Of a stretch of DNA of 64,000 nt, positions 34,256-45,500 are shown in pieces. The position numbers were made by a program, and so were the translations under genes. How positions within the stretch are numbered: the stretch's first letter is position 1; each line of letters starts with the position of its first letter. Origin of the DNA: Lepus europaeus (taxonomy: Eukaryota > Chordata > Mammalia > Lagomorpha > Leporidae). The notes beneath the pieces were generated by a model. That model saw nothing but the letters and a program-made list of their open reading frames with translations. It searched no databases and was not told the origin of the DNA. The stretch spans positions 63,635,266 to 63,699,265 of the forward strand of contig NC_084837.1 of assembly GCF_033115175.1 (NCBI RefSeq), written 5' to 3'.

Positions 34256-37100
34256 AAAAATTTCAATGACAAGAGCACAATGGGCCGCATGGTGGCTAAG
34301 ACAGACATGGAAGCAGTGTGATGGGTGTGTTGGGACTCATTATACTCCTCTCTGTATGTGTGTTTGGGTGAAACAGTCCATAGGGAGGGCGAAATAGAGA
34401 GATGCAGTCAGCCAGATGAAAGGTGTTAACACACACTCAGCCTCGCTCACGAAACTCTTCCTGTCGGCGTGATCCTCGGGTGAGGTGTTGAAGAAGACGC
34501 GTCCACGTGCCAGGGCTCACCAGCCCTTTTGGAAATCCAGCCTGATGCTCTCTTCTCATTTCCCGACTCTGAAATCATCCCCATGGAAGTAAGTCAAGAG
34601 GATTTCACCCTCTGTCATGGTCAGCGGGGCAGGAAGTGGCCTCGTTTCTGGCTCAGGGATTTCAGGCTGGGGTTGTCTGATGCAGAGAGCAATCGCCTCC
34701 AGTATCCCCCCGCCCTGCCGCCCCAGGTTCACACCTATAAGCACCCTTCCTACAAGCTCCAAAGGTAGAGATTTTCTGCCTTCTCCAAGGTGATAAGGAA
34801 TAGTTACCACCCTGCTCCAGCCTTTGAGTGGAACTTGCCAACTCTCCCCTCTTAGCCAGGTTGCTGGTCACAGGGTCAGTGTGTCATTACTCCACAGGTC
34901 ACCTTAGTTCTGTCTTGCTTCCTCCTATGAGGGCTGGGGAGGACGCCTTAACTCTGAAAAAGCTGCAGTAGCTGCTTCCTGAGACTGCTGGACTTGGCCT
35001 CAGGAGTCCCACTACTGTGGGATCCTTGGGGCAGCTCTGGGTAGGCCATAAAAAGCAGAGAATGGGAAGAGACTTACCTCATCAGAGTAGGGAGCACCAC
35101 AGTTCAGCCTAGCCCTGTCCATGATAAGGGACTGCCCGGGGTCTTTCCTCTCACTCAGCACTCATGCCACCTTGTACCCTCTCACTCCCATGGGCCAGAC
35201 CATGGCTGGCTCTGCTTCTGTTCTGAGGACAGGAACTCCTGGAACAGCTGCTCCTGCATTAGGTCAAATACATTTCCTGTTGATTGGATTAGTTTCCTTC
35301 CAAGCAATGCATTTCTGGAAGGAAGGGAGCTTTTGCAGGCATGCATTTGCACAGGCAGCCAGCCTCCTCCAGTCGTACACACACACACACACACACGCAT
35401 GAACATTTTCTCCTCATCCACCCACAAAGTGTCAGTCACATTTAGAATTTGCACAAATGCACACCCTCCCTCATACCTCACAATGCACACCCTCTCACCC
35501 ACCTACTCACGCGTTCCACAAAATCACACCTGCTCACATACCCTTGGAAGCACATTGCTATACTGTACCCCCAAGAGAGAGCAAGATGGGGGAGATAGGC
35601 AAGGAGAGTAGGTTGTGAGAGCTCAGGAAGCCAAAACTGTGCAGAAAAGTCAGAAGACCAGGACCTCACAGTCCCCACTCCCCCACCCTGCAAGTCAAAA
35701 CGCTAAGAGTTGTGAAGGAGTCAGGGGTGGAGGAGCAGGAACTCAGGGCTCCCTGCCTCGCTACCCTGGGCCGATAGTGACAGGTCACGGGCCTGTAGCT
35801 GAGCTGGTAAGTTTCTCAAGGCTGTATGTAAAGAATGCCACTGCCTCTGTGACATCTCCAAGCCCTTGTGATTGATGGCAAAGGATGGCCCTTGGGCTGG
35901 GATTCCCTGGCAGCTCAGGAATTGACAGGGAGGGAATGGATTGAGAAATGGAAGTGGAAGACTGGCCTTGAGCTCTGGGTCCAACATCCTGTCGGAGGAG
36001 TCTTTCTCATGTCAGCTAGAATCAGGAGGAGGAGGCCCCCCGCCACTGGAAACTTGGAAGTCCCCTCCTGTGAAGCAAGATGGGAGAGAGGGCTTCGAGC
36101 AGTGACAAGTGCTGGGAAGCCGGCTAGCAGCAGCCCCAGTCATTCTGGCTTCAGCCCCAGACTGTTGTCTGCCTGCCCTGATCCAAGTCGGCCCCAACTC
36201 GGAAGTTTTGAATTCTGGAAAGGAGTAAGTCTTTCTCCTTTAGGAAAAGATCCTAGAGCCGACCGACAGTCCCCAAGAAAACTGGCGCAGAGCTCCGCGC
36301 AGGACAGCAGGCCCCTGCCATCCAACTCTGCTAGGGCGCCCTGAGTCTTTCCCTGTGCTGCCGCCGGGGGGCGCCCCCACCTGGGGCTGAAGCCGCCGCC
36401 AGCAAGGCTGTTATCATTAGTGTAATTAATAAACAAGCACTGTCGGGGCCAAGTGGAGGAAGAGGCGGGCCCCTGCTGCCCAGAAGAGTCCCTGGGAAGA
36501 TCCAGGGCGGTTGTGGGGAGGTTGAATGGCAGGTTCCCCCTGCCCACCCAGGGCCTCTGGGAAGGGTTGTCTGGGTTGGTCTCCCGGCGGAGGCGGGGTG
36601 GTACAGGCAGTGGCAAGGACACGGGGAGGGGAACACTTGGTGGGCTTGGTTGGCAACCAGCTCTGCATCTGCTTGACAGGATGTCTGTGGGCAAGGCCAC
36701 CCCCGCGACTGCTGGTTTCCAGGCAGGCTGTGAGGCAGCTATTCATTCACTTAACTGACATCTGCCTATTTATTTAAGGATTGCCTACTGTGTGCAGGGT
36801 GGCATAGAAATAACGGCTAACGCATAACTGGGCAGGGTGGGGACGTGGCCATCTTTCACACCAGATTGGGGGAGGGGGGGCAGGGAAGCACTAGGCAGAA
36901 GGGACAGCTCCAAAGGCGGGCTGTTTGGCCGTGTAGCCTAGCGTGGGGACCAGTGAGTCTCAAGGTAGCACCTGGGGGGTCTTGGAAAACCCAAGACCCC
37001 AGACCCAAGTTGGAAAACACCGCCGCTAAGGTGGGGAGGCGAACGTGGTTATTTTCGGGTAGGAGGATACTTGGGAGTCAGAGGCGGGACCTGGAGCAGG
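34256..37100. other. Mostly unique intergenic region upstream of TYRO3
   Basis: Nearly 2.9 kb almost free of SINEs, in sharp contrast to both sides. It holds an (AC)n run at 35375-35395 and an L2-like scrap at about 36730-36800. It also has a CTCF-like core at 36361-36374 next to an AT-rich homeodomain-like cluster (TTATCATTAGTGTAATTAAT, from 36410). No open frame resembles a known protein. It is the best candidate for distal TYRO3 regulatory DNA in the window. Confidence 0.5.
35375..35395. repeat. (AC)n microsatellite
   Basis: About ten uninterrupted AC units. Confidence 0.9.
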
Positions 37101-37500
37101 AACGTGCAGACGCGAGGTGAAAGAGAGAGGAGAGAGGCGCGAAAGGCACGCCAGGGGGAGCCGGTCCTGCGGGGGCAGCCTGCGTCCCAGCCACGTCGGG
37201 GCCCGGGGCTGGGAGCGTCCCGTCCCGAGGGGGAGTGCTGGATTCTGGCACCAAGAGTCAGCGCAGAAGTTGGGCTGCGCAGGGGCTCCGGCGGAGTTCC
37301 GAGGCTCCGGAGTATTTGGGGAGGGGGGCGTGGCCGGGGGCCCTCCGGGGGCCGCAGTCCGAGCGCTGGGCCGGCTGCGCAGGGCTGCGGGCGGCCGGGG
37401 CGGGGGTCGGCGCCCGAGCGCGGCCCCGGGGCTCCGCGGGGGGGCGGTGCGAGTTCGGGCTGCGGGCAGGCCGGGAGGAGGCGGCGGCTCCGCGAAGAAC

Positions 37501-37575
37501 ATGAATCAGCGGCGGCGGCGGCTGGGGAAGGCGCGCGGTGGCCCAGGAACGGCCCCGGGGAGCCCCCGCGCCTGA
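37501..37575 (+). other. Candidate TYRO3 upstream ORF 1 (24 codons)
   Basis: ATG 37501 has A at -3. It encodes a basic peptide starting MNQRRRRLGKARGG and ends at TGA 37573-37575, before the main start. It matters only if transcription begins upstream of 37500. Confidence 0.4.
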
Positions 37576-37717
37576 CGGTGGCGGCCGCGGCGCGGGTCTC
37601 CGAGGCTCGGGTCCCGGCGCCGCCCCCCGGGCCGGCTGCAGCCCCTCCCCCGGCCCTCCCTCTCCTCCTCCCCCTCTGTCTTCCCTTCTTCTTCCTCGCT
37701 CGCGGGCCGGGCCCGGC

Positions 37718-37747
37718 ATGGTGCGCCGTCGCCGCCGATGGCGCTGA
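37718..37747 (+). other. Candidate TYRO3 overlapping upstream ORF 2 (MVRRRRRWR)
   Basis: ATG 37718 has G at -3 and G at +4. It reads nine codons in another frame and stops at TGA 37745-37747. It therefore overlaps the annotated TYRO3 start (37738) and ends 8 bases before the next in-frame Met codon (37756). Confidence 0.6.
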
Positions 37748-37781
37748 GGCGGAGCATGGGGCGGCCGGGGCTCCCGCCGCC

Positions 37782-37812
<31 letters not shown>

Positions 37813-39522
37813 CTGCTGCTGCTGCTGGCGGGGCTGGTCTCTTTGCTGCTCCCGGAGTCCGCGGCCGTAGGTAGGGGCTGGCCCGGGAGGCGGCGGGAAG
37901 TGGGGGCTGCGGAGGGGCGCGGCCGGCGCTCGGAGCCCAGGGGCGGCAGCCGAGCGAGACCCGGGCCTGGGCGGGCCGGAGGTTTGGGTTGGGGGGGTCG
38001 CAGGCTGGAAGGCCGAGGTGGGGGCGGCGGAGGGCGCGCTGCGGAGTGTTGGCTGCGGGGTCTGCGGCCGGGCCCCCCACCCCCAACTTTCTCGCGACTG
38101 GAGCTCCCGAGGCAGGGAGAAGGGAGGCGAGTGGGGTGTGGGCTGTGCGGTCAGCGGGGGGCGGTGGGGACTGGCTTTTCCCGCCGTGATGTTCCTGGCT
38201 GTTTGCTCTCGTCTGCCCACCTCGCACGCAGAGGTCCCACTCGGAAAGCAGGGGCTGGGGCCGAGAACCCAAGGGGCACCCCGTACCATTTAGAAACAGG
38301 GGCTGGGAGGGTGCCCTGTCACAAACATCTGGGCACACTCAAGTTCCTGGGTCCGCAGAGCTTCCTGGAACCGGGTGTGTCGGAGGGCAGGGGCTGGGGC
38401 CCCTGCCGGGGTAGCCTGATGTCCCATGGAGCCGCTGGGGCAAGAGTGCTCCATGCAGCTCCTGGCTCTCCCAAGTGCACACTGCACACCTCCGGGACTG
38501 CTAGAGGACGAGGGGGTGTGAGGCTGCCCTGCCGTGTCCTGCGGCTGAGCCCCAGACCATGAGGAGGTGGAGAAGAGACAGAGGCCAGGGCAGCAGGCAC
38601 TGGGCTGGCACCTCCTCTTGAGACAGCAGTCTCTCAAGGAAGGGAAGGGCTTTAGCAGCTAAGCGGTGTGCATCTGATGCTCAGAGAGCCCAGGAATTTA
38701 CCTAGAGTCACACAGCCAAGGACAGGAGGAAGCAGGACTGGATTTCAGCTATGTGGATACTTCCCCTGCACCTCTGCCAGAGAGCCAGGAGGTGTGTGTG
38801 TGTGTGTGTGGTGTGTGCGTGTGCATGCGTGCACACAGGAGAGGGGCAGGGTTCCAGAGGGTGGCCCTTGCTGATGTGACAATGGCTCTGCAGTCTTGGG
38901 CTAGCTGCTCAGGGCCCCACCCCTCTCTTCTGCCTCCCACCCTCCTAGCCTCCGCCCCTGCACACATTCAGGTATTAATAGAGCCGGTGGCTGCCAGGAA
39001 GGCTGCCATGTGTTTGATCTGACGTGGTTTTGTAGCCATATGTTCCCTACTTCGAGAGAGCACCCCCCTTCCCTTCCGCAGCCTCCCTTCTTTGGCAGAA
39101 AGGGCGGAGGGGGTGCTGGTGCCATCGCAGGGGCTACGCTGACTCCTTGGGTGGAGAGCTGGCAGCCTGTTGCACCGGTTGGGTGTAGTAGCCAATTTTA
39201 GGGCAGTGCCTGCCCCAGGGGCTGAGGGCTTTCCCCTGTTTCAGCCTTCTCCCCCTCTTTTTTTGGCTTTCCCCTTGGTGATTGGGCCTGGATTTGCATT
39301 GCCCAGCAGGAAGGCTTGGGGAAAAGGGCCTCAGAGGTGGTATTGGAGGGACTTGGTAGAACAGAAGTGAGGCCTGAGCTATCCTGTGTCTCCCTGCCCA
39401 GTCCAGGTCCTGGCCACCTTCCCTCCCACGCTGGCCTGCCCCTGCTGCCTTGGCACTGGTGGAGAATCAGCCCTCCCAGAAGCTGTGTTCTGGGAGGGAG
39501 TAGGAGAGATTTCCAAGGACAG

Positions 39523-39562
<40 letters not shown>

Positions 39563-42500
39563 ACCGACTCGCTCTCGGTCTGACCCAGTCGGTGACACTG
39601 TCTCCCCCTGCCTCCCCCAGACCTGAAGCTCTGGGGAGCCCCGGTGAAGATGACCGTGTCTCAGGGGCTGCCCGTGAGGCTCAACTGCACCGTGGAGGGG
39701 CTGGACAGCCCTGACATCCACTGGATGAAGGACGGGGCTGTGATCGAGACCCTGGACGAGGTGTTCATCCAGCTGGACGATCGGCACTGGGTCAGCTTCC
39801 TCAGGTGCAGGACCAGGGGGCACGGTGCGGGTGCCGGCCGGGGCCAGGCTGTGCCGAGGGCCGGGGCTCTGCAGGGTTTTTGTGTTGGACAGCCTGTGGG
39901 ACCCTTCTGAAGTGGGGGCAGGCTGAGTGCTCCATGTCCTGTTGCCCCTGGACCGTGGGAGGCGAGCCTAGTGTCCTGTTTCTGCAGCCTGAAGTCAGTG
40001 GAGCGCTCGGATGCGGGCCACTACTGGTGCCAAACGTATGATGGGAGAGAAACGGAGATGTCCCAGCAGGTGTGGCTCACTGTCGAAGGTGAGGAGGCAG
40101 GGCCACACGGATGCGCTGGCCTGGAGCAGGTGCTGCCTGCTGCCAGCCGTATCCGTGGAGGAGAATTCCATGGAAGTTAGTTTACCCCACCGCCCTCTGG
40201 GGACCAGCTTGTACCAGGCTCTGGGCCCACCCCAGACATCCAATCTGAGAACCAGGGAGATAACTAGGACCCACAGCCCAGGGAGATAGGGGCTGGGGGA
40301 TGCAGCCTGTTTCAGTTGTCAGAGCAACAAGCCTCTAGCACCCATCTGGGGCTGGACTCTGTTCCGCCTGGCCAGCAGGGCGAGGGGTGGGGGAGGGGAG
40401 GAAAGCTCCGCAGCTGTGGGAGCTCAGAGCTGTTCAGCCCAGGAAAACAAAGTGACTAAGAAAGTAACAAAGGGCCCTGACCCAGAGCCTGCAGAACCCT
40501 GCTAAAGCGCCCACCCACTCCCCTCCTGCAGCCCCCACCCCCTTACTCTTTGAAGAGCTGTCGGGGCAGGTCTGGGAAGGGAGTGGAGGCTGAGGAAGAA
40601 AAGTGCTGGCAACCCCCTCCCCCAAGCTAGATGGATGCCGTGGTGCCGTCACCCCGTCCGCACGGAGGACTTCAGGTGGGCAGCTGGATGCCCACCGCGC
40701 ACTGCCCTCTCTCTCCAGGTGTGCCATTTTTCACGGTGGAGCCCAAAGATCTGGCAGTGCCGCCCAATGCCTCCTTCCAGCTGTTCTGCGAGGCCGTGGG
40801 TCCCCCCGAACCCGTCACCATTTTCTGGTGGAGAGAACACACGAAAGTTGGGGGCCCCGTTCCCTCTCCCTCCATTTTAAATGTGACAGGTGAGCAGCCT
40901 CAGGAGAAGGCTTTGAGCAGGGTCCCGGAGTGTGGTGAGACTGGCATGGATCAAATTGCCTTTAAATCGCGGAGTTGGCTGTGGTGAGGTGCCAGAGCAA
41001 AGCTCGGTGCCTGGGTGCGTGATCTGCACGTTACTGAGCTGGTTAACCAGGTGTGCTGGGTTGCCTGGGTGGGCTGATTAGTGTCCCGATGTGTGTGTAT
41101 GTGCTCTGAGAGGGGAGAGGGAGGGTGCTGGGGCCGCCTTCCTCTGTTCCCAGCAGTCTGGGCCCTGCGCAGCTGGCCCTGGGAGATGAATCGTGTGAGG
41201 CCAGGGGCACCCATCCCCCAGCCCCTCCCAAGGGAAGGAGCCAGAAACCAGCCCACGCAGAGCTGGGGAGGAGTGTCTGGCAGGCACTGAGATTCTCAGG
41301 CTGCAGAGTGGGGAACGGGAGGGAGGGGGAGGCCAGCAGAAAGATACAGCGACCTCCCCCCTCATGGCCCTTTCCAGAAATCTCCAGACATCTTCCCAAA
41401 CAACAGTACCTGTCTGTCCCTTGGCACAGTTAAACCCCAAGCAGCCACACCTGCACACCCATTGGGCCCCCAGATGCTCAGGTCACGTGCTGGTGTGTGC
41501 TGGTGAGCCTCGCTGACCTCCCTGCGAAGTTTGTTTACCATTTTCTGGGCGAGAAAGATGGGAGTGCAAACCTGGTGCTGGAGGGGGGTGGGGGGAAGAG
41601 GCTGTGCTCTGTGGAGTCCTCCTGCAATTAGAATCTGGAGAAGAGGTGGGCGGTTGGGGCGGAGGGAGGGTCCTGTTCAGGAGCTCGGGTTCACATCTCT
41701 CCAGATGTGCAGCCCGCCCGTTAATAAGCACTCACCGAACTCCCACTCCACACGCCACACTGTGCTAGGCACCGCAGGGGAGGCAAGAACAGAGAGAAGC
41801 CGCCTTTCCCACCCCGGAAAGAGCTGAGTATGTAACAGGACAGGAAGACACACGCCTAAGGAGTACAGAACCGAGCAGACCCGCCAGTGGCAGGGCACAG
41901 AGCAAACTGAGCAGGAGAGGAGGGAGCTGGCCCTGCCAGTGGGAGACCGGGTGGAGGTGGGAGAGGTGTGGCATTGCTCACGTGCCTGCCGCCTGCCTTG
42001 TGCTTTACTCACGTGCCTGTTCCCACAGCACTCCCATTTGAGAGATGGGAATATAGCGTCCTAGCCAGGCTCCTTAGATTCCAGAGCCCCTCTTCATCTC
42101 CCCATACTGCACCCCCCCAGCCCCTTCCTTCCTTTGGTTAAAGGAACTTCCAGGGGTCCCCCTTCCCAGCTGCACAGTGAGTGGGAGTTGCTGAGAGGGC
42201 TTCGTGGCTCACTGAGATTTTCTGGCCCCAGGGGTGACCCAGAGCACCGAGTTTTCCTGCGAAGCCCGCAACATAAAGGGCCTGGCCTTTTCTCGCCCTG
42301 CCACTATTTTCATTCAAGGTAGGAAGTCCGGTGGGAGGAGGGGGGTGGGGCCAGGGGCATTTTCCATGTGGAATGATTTGGTGGCCCTGCCCCCCGCGGT
42401 CCTGCTGGGCTGTCAGGACGAGGGGTTAATTGGCTCAGCTCCCGTTCCTAGTGGGAGCACCTGAGACCCTGCCGTGGCTGAGATGAGAATAGAATCCTGA

Positions 42501-45500
42501 CGTCACAGCAGATTTCCCATCACGAAGCACAGTCCTTGGGAGGCAGGGAGGGAAGCAGGCAGAAGGAGATGGTCAAGGCTTATGCCCAACCTTGTTGCTT
42601 CACTCCCTGTGGAGGGAACGGAGTGGGGGTGCGGGGGGAGGGGGGAGCCGCTTTGTAGAAGATAGAGGAGCCCCAAAGGGCGGGTGCACAGAGAGGGGGG
42701 GGGAGAGGAAGCAGCGAGCCATTGCAGCAGGAGCTTGGCTGTGGCTGCAAGGGCAGCTGCCTATTTTGTTTGTGTCTCCCAAGGCCCCAGGTGCCACCCC
42801 CGTACACTCTTAGCTTATTCCTCGGTCATACAGGGCCCCTGATTCAGGGAGAGGTGACCCCTCTTCACAGCCTAGGTACTCTCAGCGCTCAGCAGCTGTT
42901 CCCTGCTGGTTGCTTGGCTTGTGTGGTCCTGGGCATGCTAAGTAGCCATCTTTAGGTTGATAGTGTCCCAGGCCCCAGGGGGTGGGGAGGGAGTCAGGGC
43001 TTGGCTCCCGCGTCTCCTGTTCCTGCCACTGACTCTGAGTTCGCACTCACAGCACTGCCTGCAGCTCCTTTCAACGTCACAGTGACAAAGCTCTCCAGCA
43101 GCAATGCCAGCGTGGCCTGGATGCCAGGGGCTGATGGCCGAGCCCTCATCCAGTCCTGTACAGTCCAGGTAGGCGGAGACGGGCCCCACGGGCTCTCCTG
43201 GCCTGGCCAGCACTTGGTTGACAGTGATGTCACGTTGACTAGGTCTGCCTGTGAGGCTTGCGCTGGAGCTCTATTCAGGTGCTGCACGTTAGAGGGAAGA
43301 ACCCAGGCCACTGTCTCTCTGTCATAAGGTGCTCTGGCAGATTGGCTCAAACCCTTGCATTCTTCAGGCTGCAAAGCAGATCACCGGAGCAGATTGGGGG
43401 TCCCTGGAAGAGGCTTTCTTGTGTGGGTGAAATTTCGAACCTGATACTCACATTCTCATAACCCCCAACCCAAGCCAAAGGGAACAGGAGGCCCAGAAGC
43501 ATCCTCAGCTCTGGAGGGTGGCAAAGCTGGGAAAGGTGACCCTAAGAACAGGAGGTAGTGCAGCCTTGCTCATTTTCACCTGTGTATTCAAAGGCGTTTA
43601 GTGAACACCTTTCAAAACTATTCTAGGCAGTTTCCCTGGGTCCCTGCTCTGGGCTACCTTTTTAGAAGACCCCACCCCTCTCCTTTGGCCACACCTCTTG
43701 ATCCTAGGCAAAGAGTCTTCAGGACCCAGGGGACAAGCTGTGCAGGTGAGGAGGACTCTCACTACCACTACGGCATCCAGCTGTACAGGACCTCTTGCCC
43801 AGCTGCACTAAGGCCTGTAGGGGCCGTTCCCCTGGCCCATCCTCCCAAGGACGTGTACTTCTGAGGGGCAGCCTTTTGCTGGGGGCACGGGCACCAGGCT
43901 TGAGCTTGCAGGCAGCATTGCCCACACCTGTGTACATGAGGCCCCCGGGGTTGTAGGCCCTTGGGTGGGGCTGGCTCTTGCAGTGCCACCACATTCTGAC
44001 TTGGAACTCCAAGGATTTGGAGAATTATAAATGCAAACCTGATCTTCTGTGTATTTGTCAAGGTATCAAGATAGAAACTAGTGAATAGTTGGATAAGCTG
44101 ATTTCAGTATTTAGCCATGCAGTAGTATGTAGGGTCTCTATTTGTATTCTTCCTCTGGGCCCCAAACTGTATGATGAGAGACTGGTTCATGGTGGCTTGA
44201 GCAGTCCAGGAATGTGAGTCTGTGTGTCAACAATGCCCGGAATCCAGTGCTTTCGTAGTTCTGCACCAAGTGCAGTGGGGCTGGGGAGTTCTCCAGTGCA
44301 GACCAGGAAAGCGCGTGCAAAGGCCTGGAGGTGTGGGAATGTGCTGCTGGGGCGGAGCTGGGGGTGGGGGTGGGGGGCAGGCACACATTGAGGCTCCCAA
44401 GCCCCTGCCTCGCCTTCCTTCATCTCATCTCACAGTCCCAGGAAGCTCCTTCCCCTACAGCGTTCCTTTTCTGACTTTTCTGTAGGTGACACAGGCCCCG
44501 GGGGACTGGGAGGTCCTGGCTGTCGTGGTGCCCGTGCCACCCTTTACCTGCCTGCTCCGGGACCTGGCGCCTGCCACTAACTACAGCCTCAGGGTGCGCT
44601 GTGCCAACGCCTTGGGACCCTCTCCCTATGCCGACTGGGTGCCCTTTCAGACAAGAGGGTTAGGTAAGGGACTCAGAGCAGAGGAGCTGGGTGGGGGGGT
44701 GGGGGTGGAGCTGGAGTTCTGCCCAGAGTGCATTGCGAGCAGCTACCTGAGGGAGGGAGGTTCAGGCATCACAACATTGACCGAGCTGCCTGTTGCATAC
44801 CATCCCACACTGCTTCCTGCTGCTGGAGAAGGGAACCAGAGAAGATGGGATAATGTGGTGATGAAGGAAGCCCCTCCCAAAGAGAGCTGATTGAGGTCTA
44901 GGGGATAAGTAAGAAGGCATGGAAATGTGTGGGGGACAGCACTGCGGGGAGAGGCACAGTGGGTGCAAAGGCACCGTGGCCAGAGCTTACTTGGGGTTCT
45001 GGCAGTTGCAGGGAGGCTGGCACTGCTGTGAAAGGGGCATGGCCAGGGATGAGGCAGAGGCAGTAACCATGGTGATGAGCAGCTGGGGTGTGAACTCTGC
45101 CCCCCCCCCCGGGGGGGGCTCTCGGAGCTGTTTGGTTCTTAGGGGTAGATGGAGTGACAGGAAGGGGAGGGCTCTCAGCAACTTTCTCTCTTTGGGAACA
45201 GCCCCATCCAGCGCCCCCCAGAACCTCCATGCCATTCGCACGGACTCGGGCCTCATCCTGGAGTGGGAAGAAGTGATCCTCAAGGGGCCTTCCGAAGCCC
45301 CCCTGGGACCCTATAAACTGTTCTGGGTCCAAGACAATGGGACCCAGGTAAGGGTTAAAACCCCTCCACTTTCTCTCTTCTGGAGCTCCAGCCCATTGGG
45401 CTCTGAGGCCTGGGTCTCCCGCTGCCCCTCCCCTGCAAGTTCCCTCCCCCATTGGATTACCTTGGGGATTGCCTTTCCTGTGGCCAGCTGTCTTTGTGTG

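Larger units (their letters stand above)
37120..38180 (+). promoter_or_regulatory. TYRO3: TYRO3 CpG island and promoter region
   Basis: Very CpG-dense DNA centred on TYRO3 exon 1. It contains several GGGGCGG/CCGCCC-type Sp1 boxes and no TATA box near the start codon. The transcription start cannot be fixed from sequence; the leader before ATG 37738 probably begins within 37200-37650. Confidence 0.7.

Noticed and set aside
37049-38338. A 429-codon minus-strand open frame across the TYRO3 CpG island
   Set aside because: It is a by-product of GC-rich DNA lacking stop codons. It lies antisense to exon 1, is low-complexity (Ala/Pro/Arg) and resembles no known protein.
39562-39594. Short inverted repeat CACCGAC..GTCGGTG before TYRO3 exon 2
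   Set aside because: Only 7 bp of stem with a 19-nt loop; expected by chance in this composition and not clearly placed to affect splicing.
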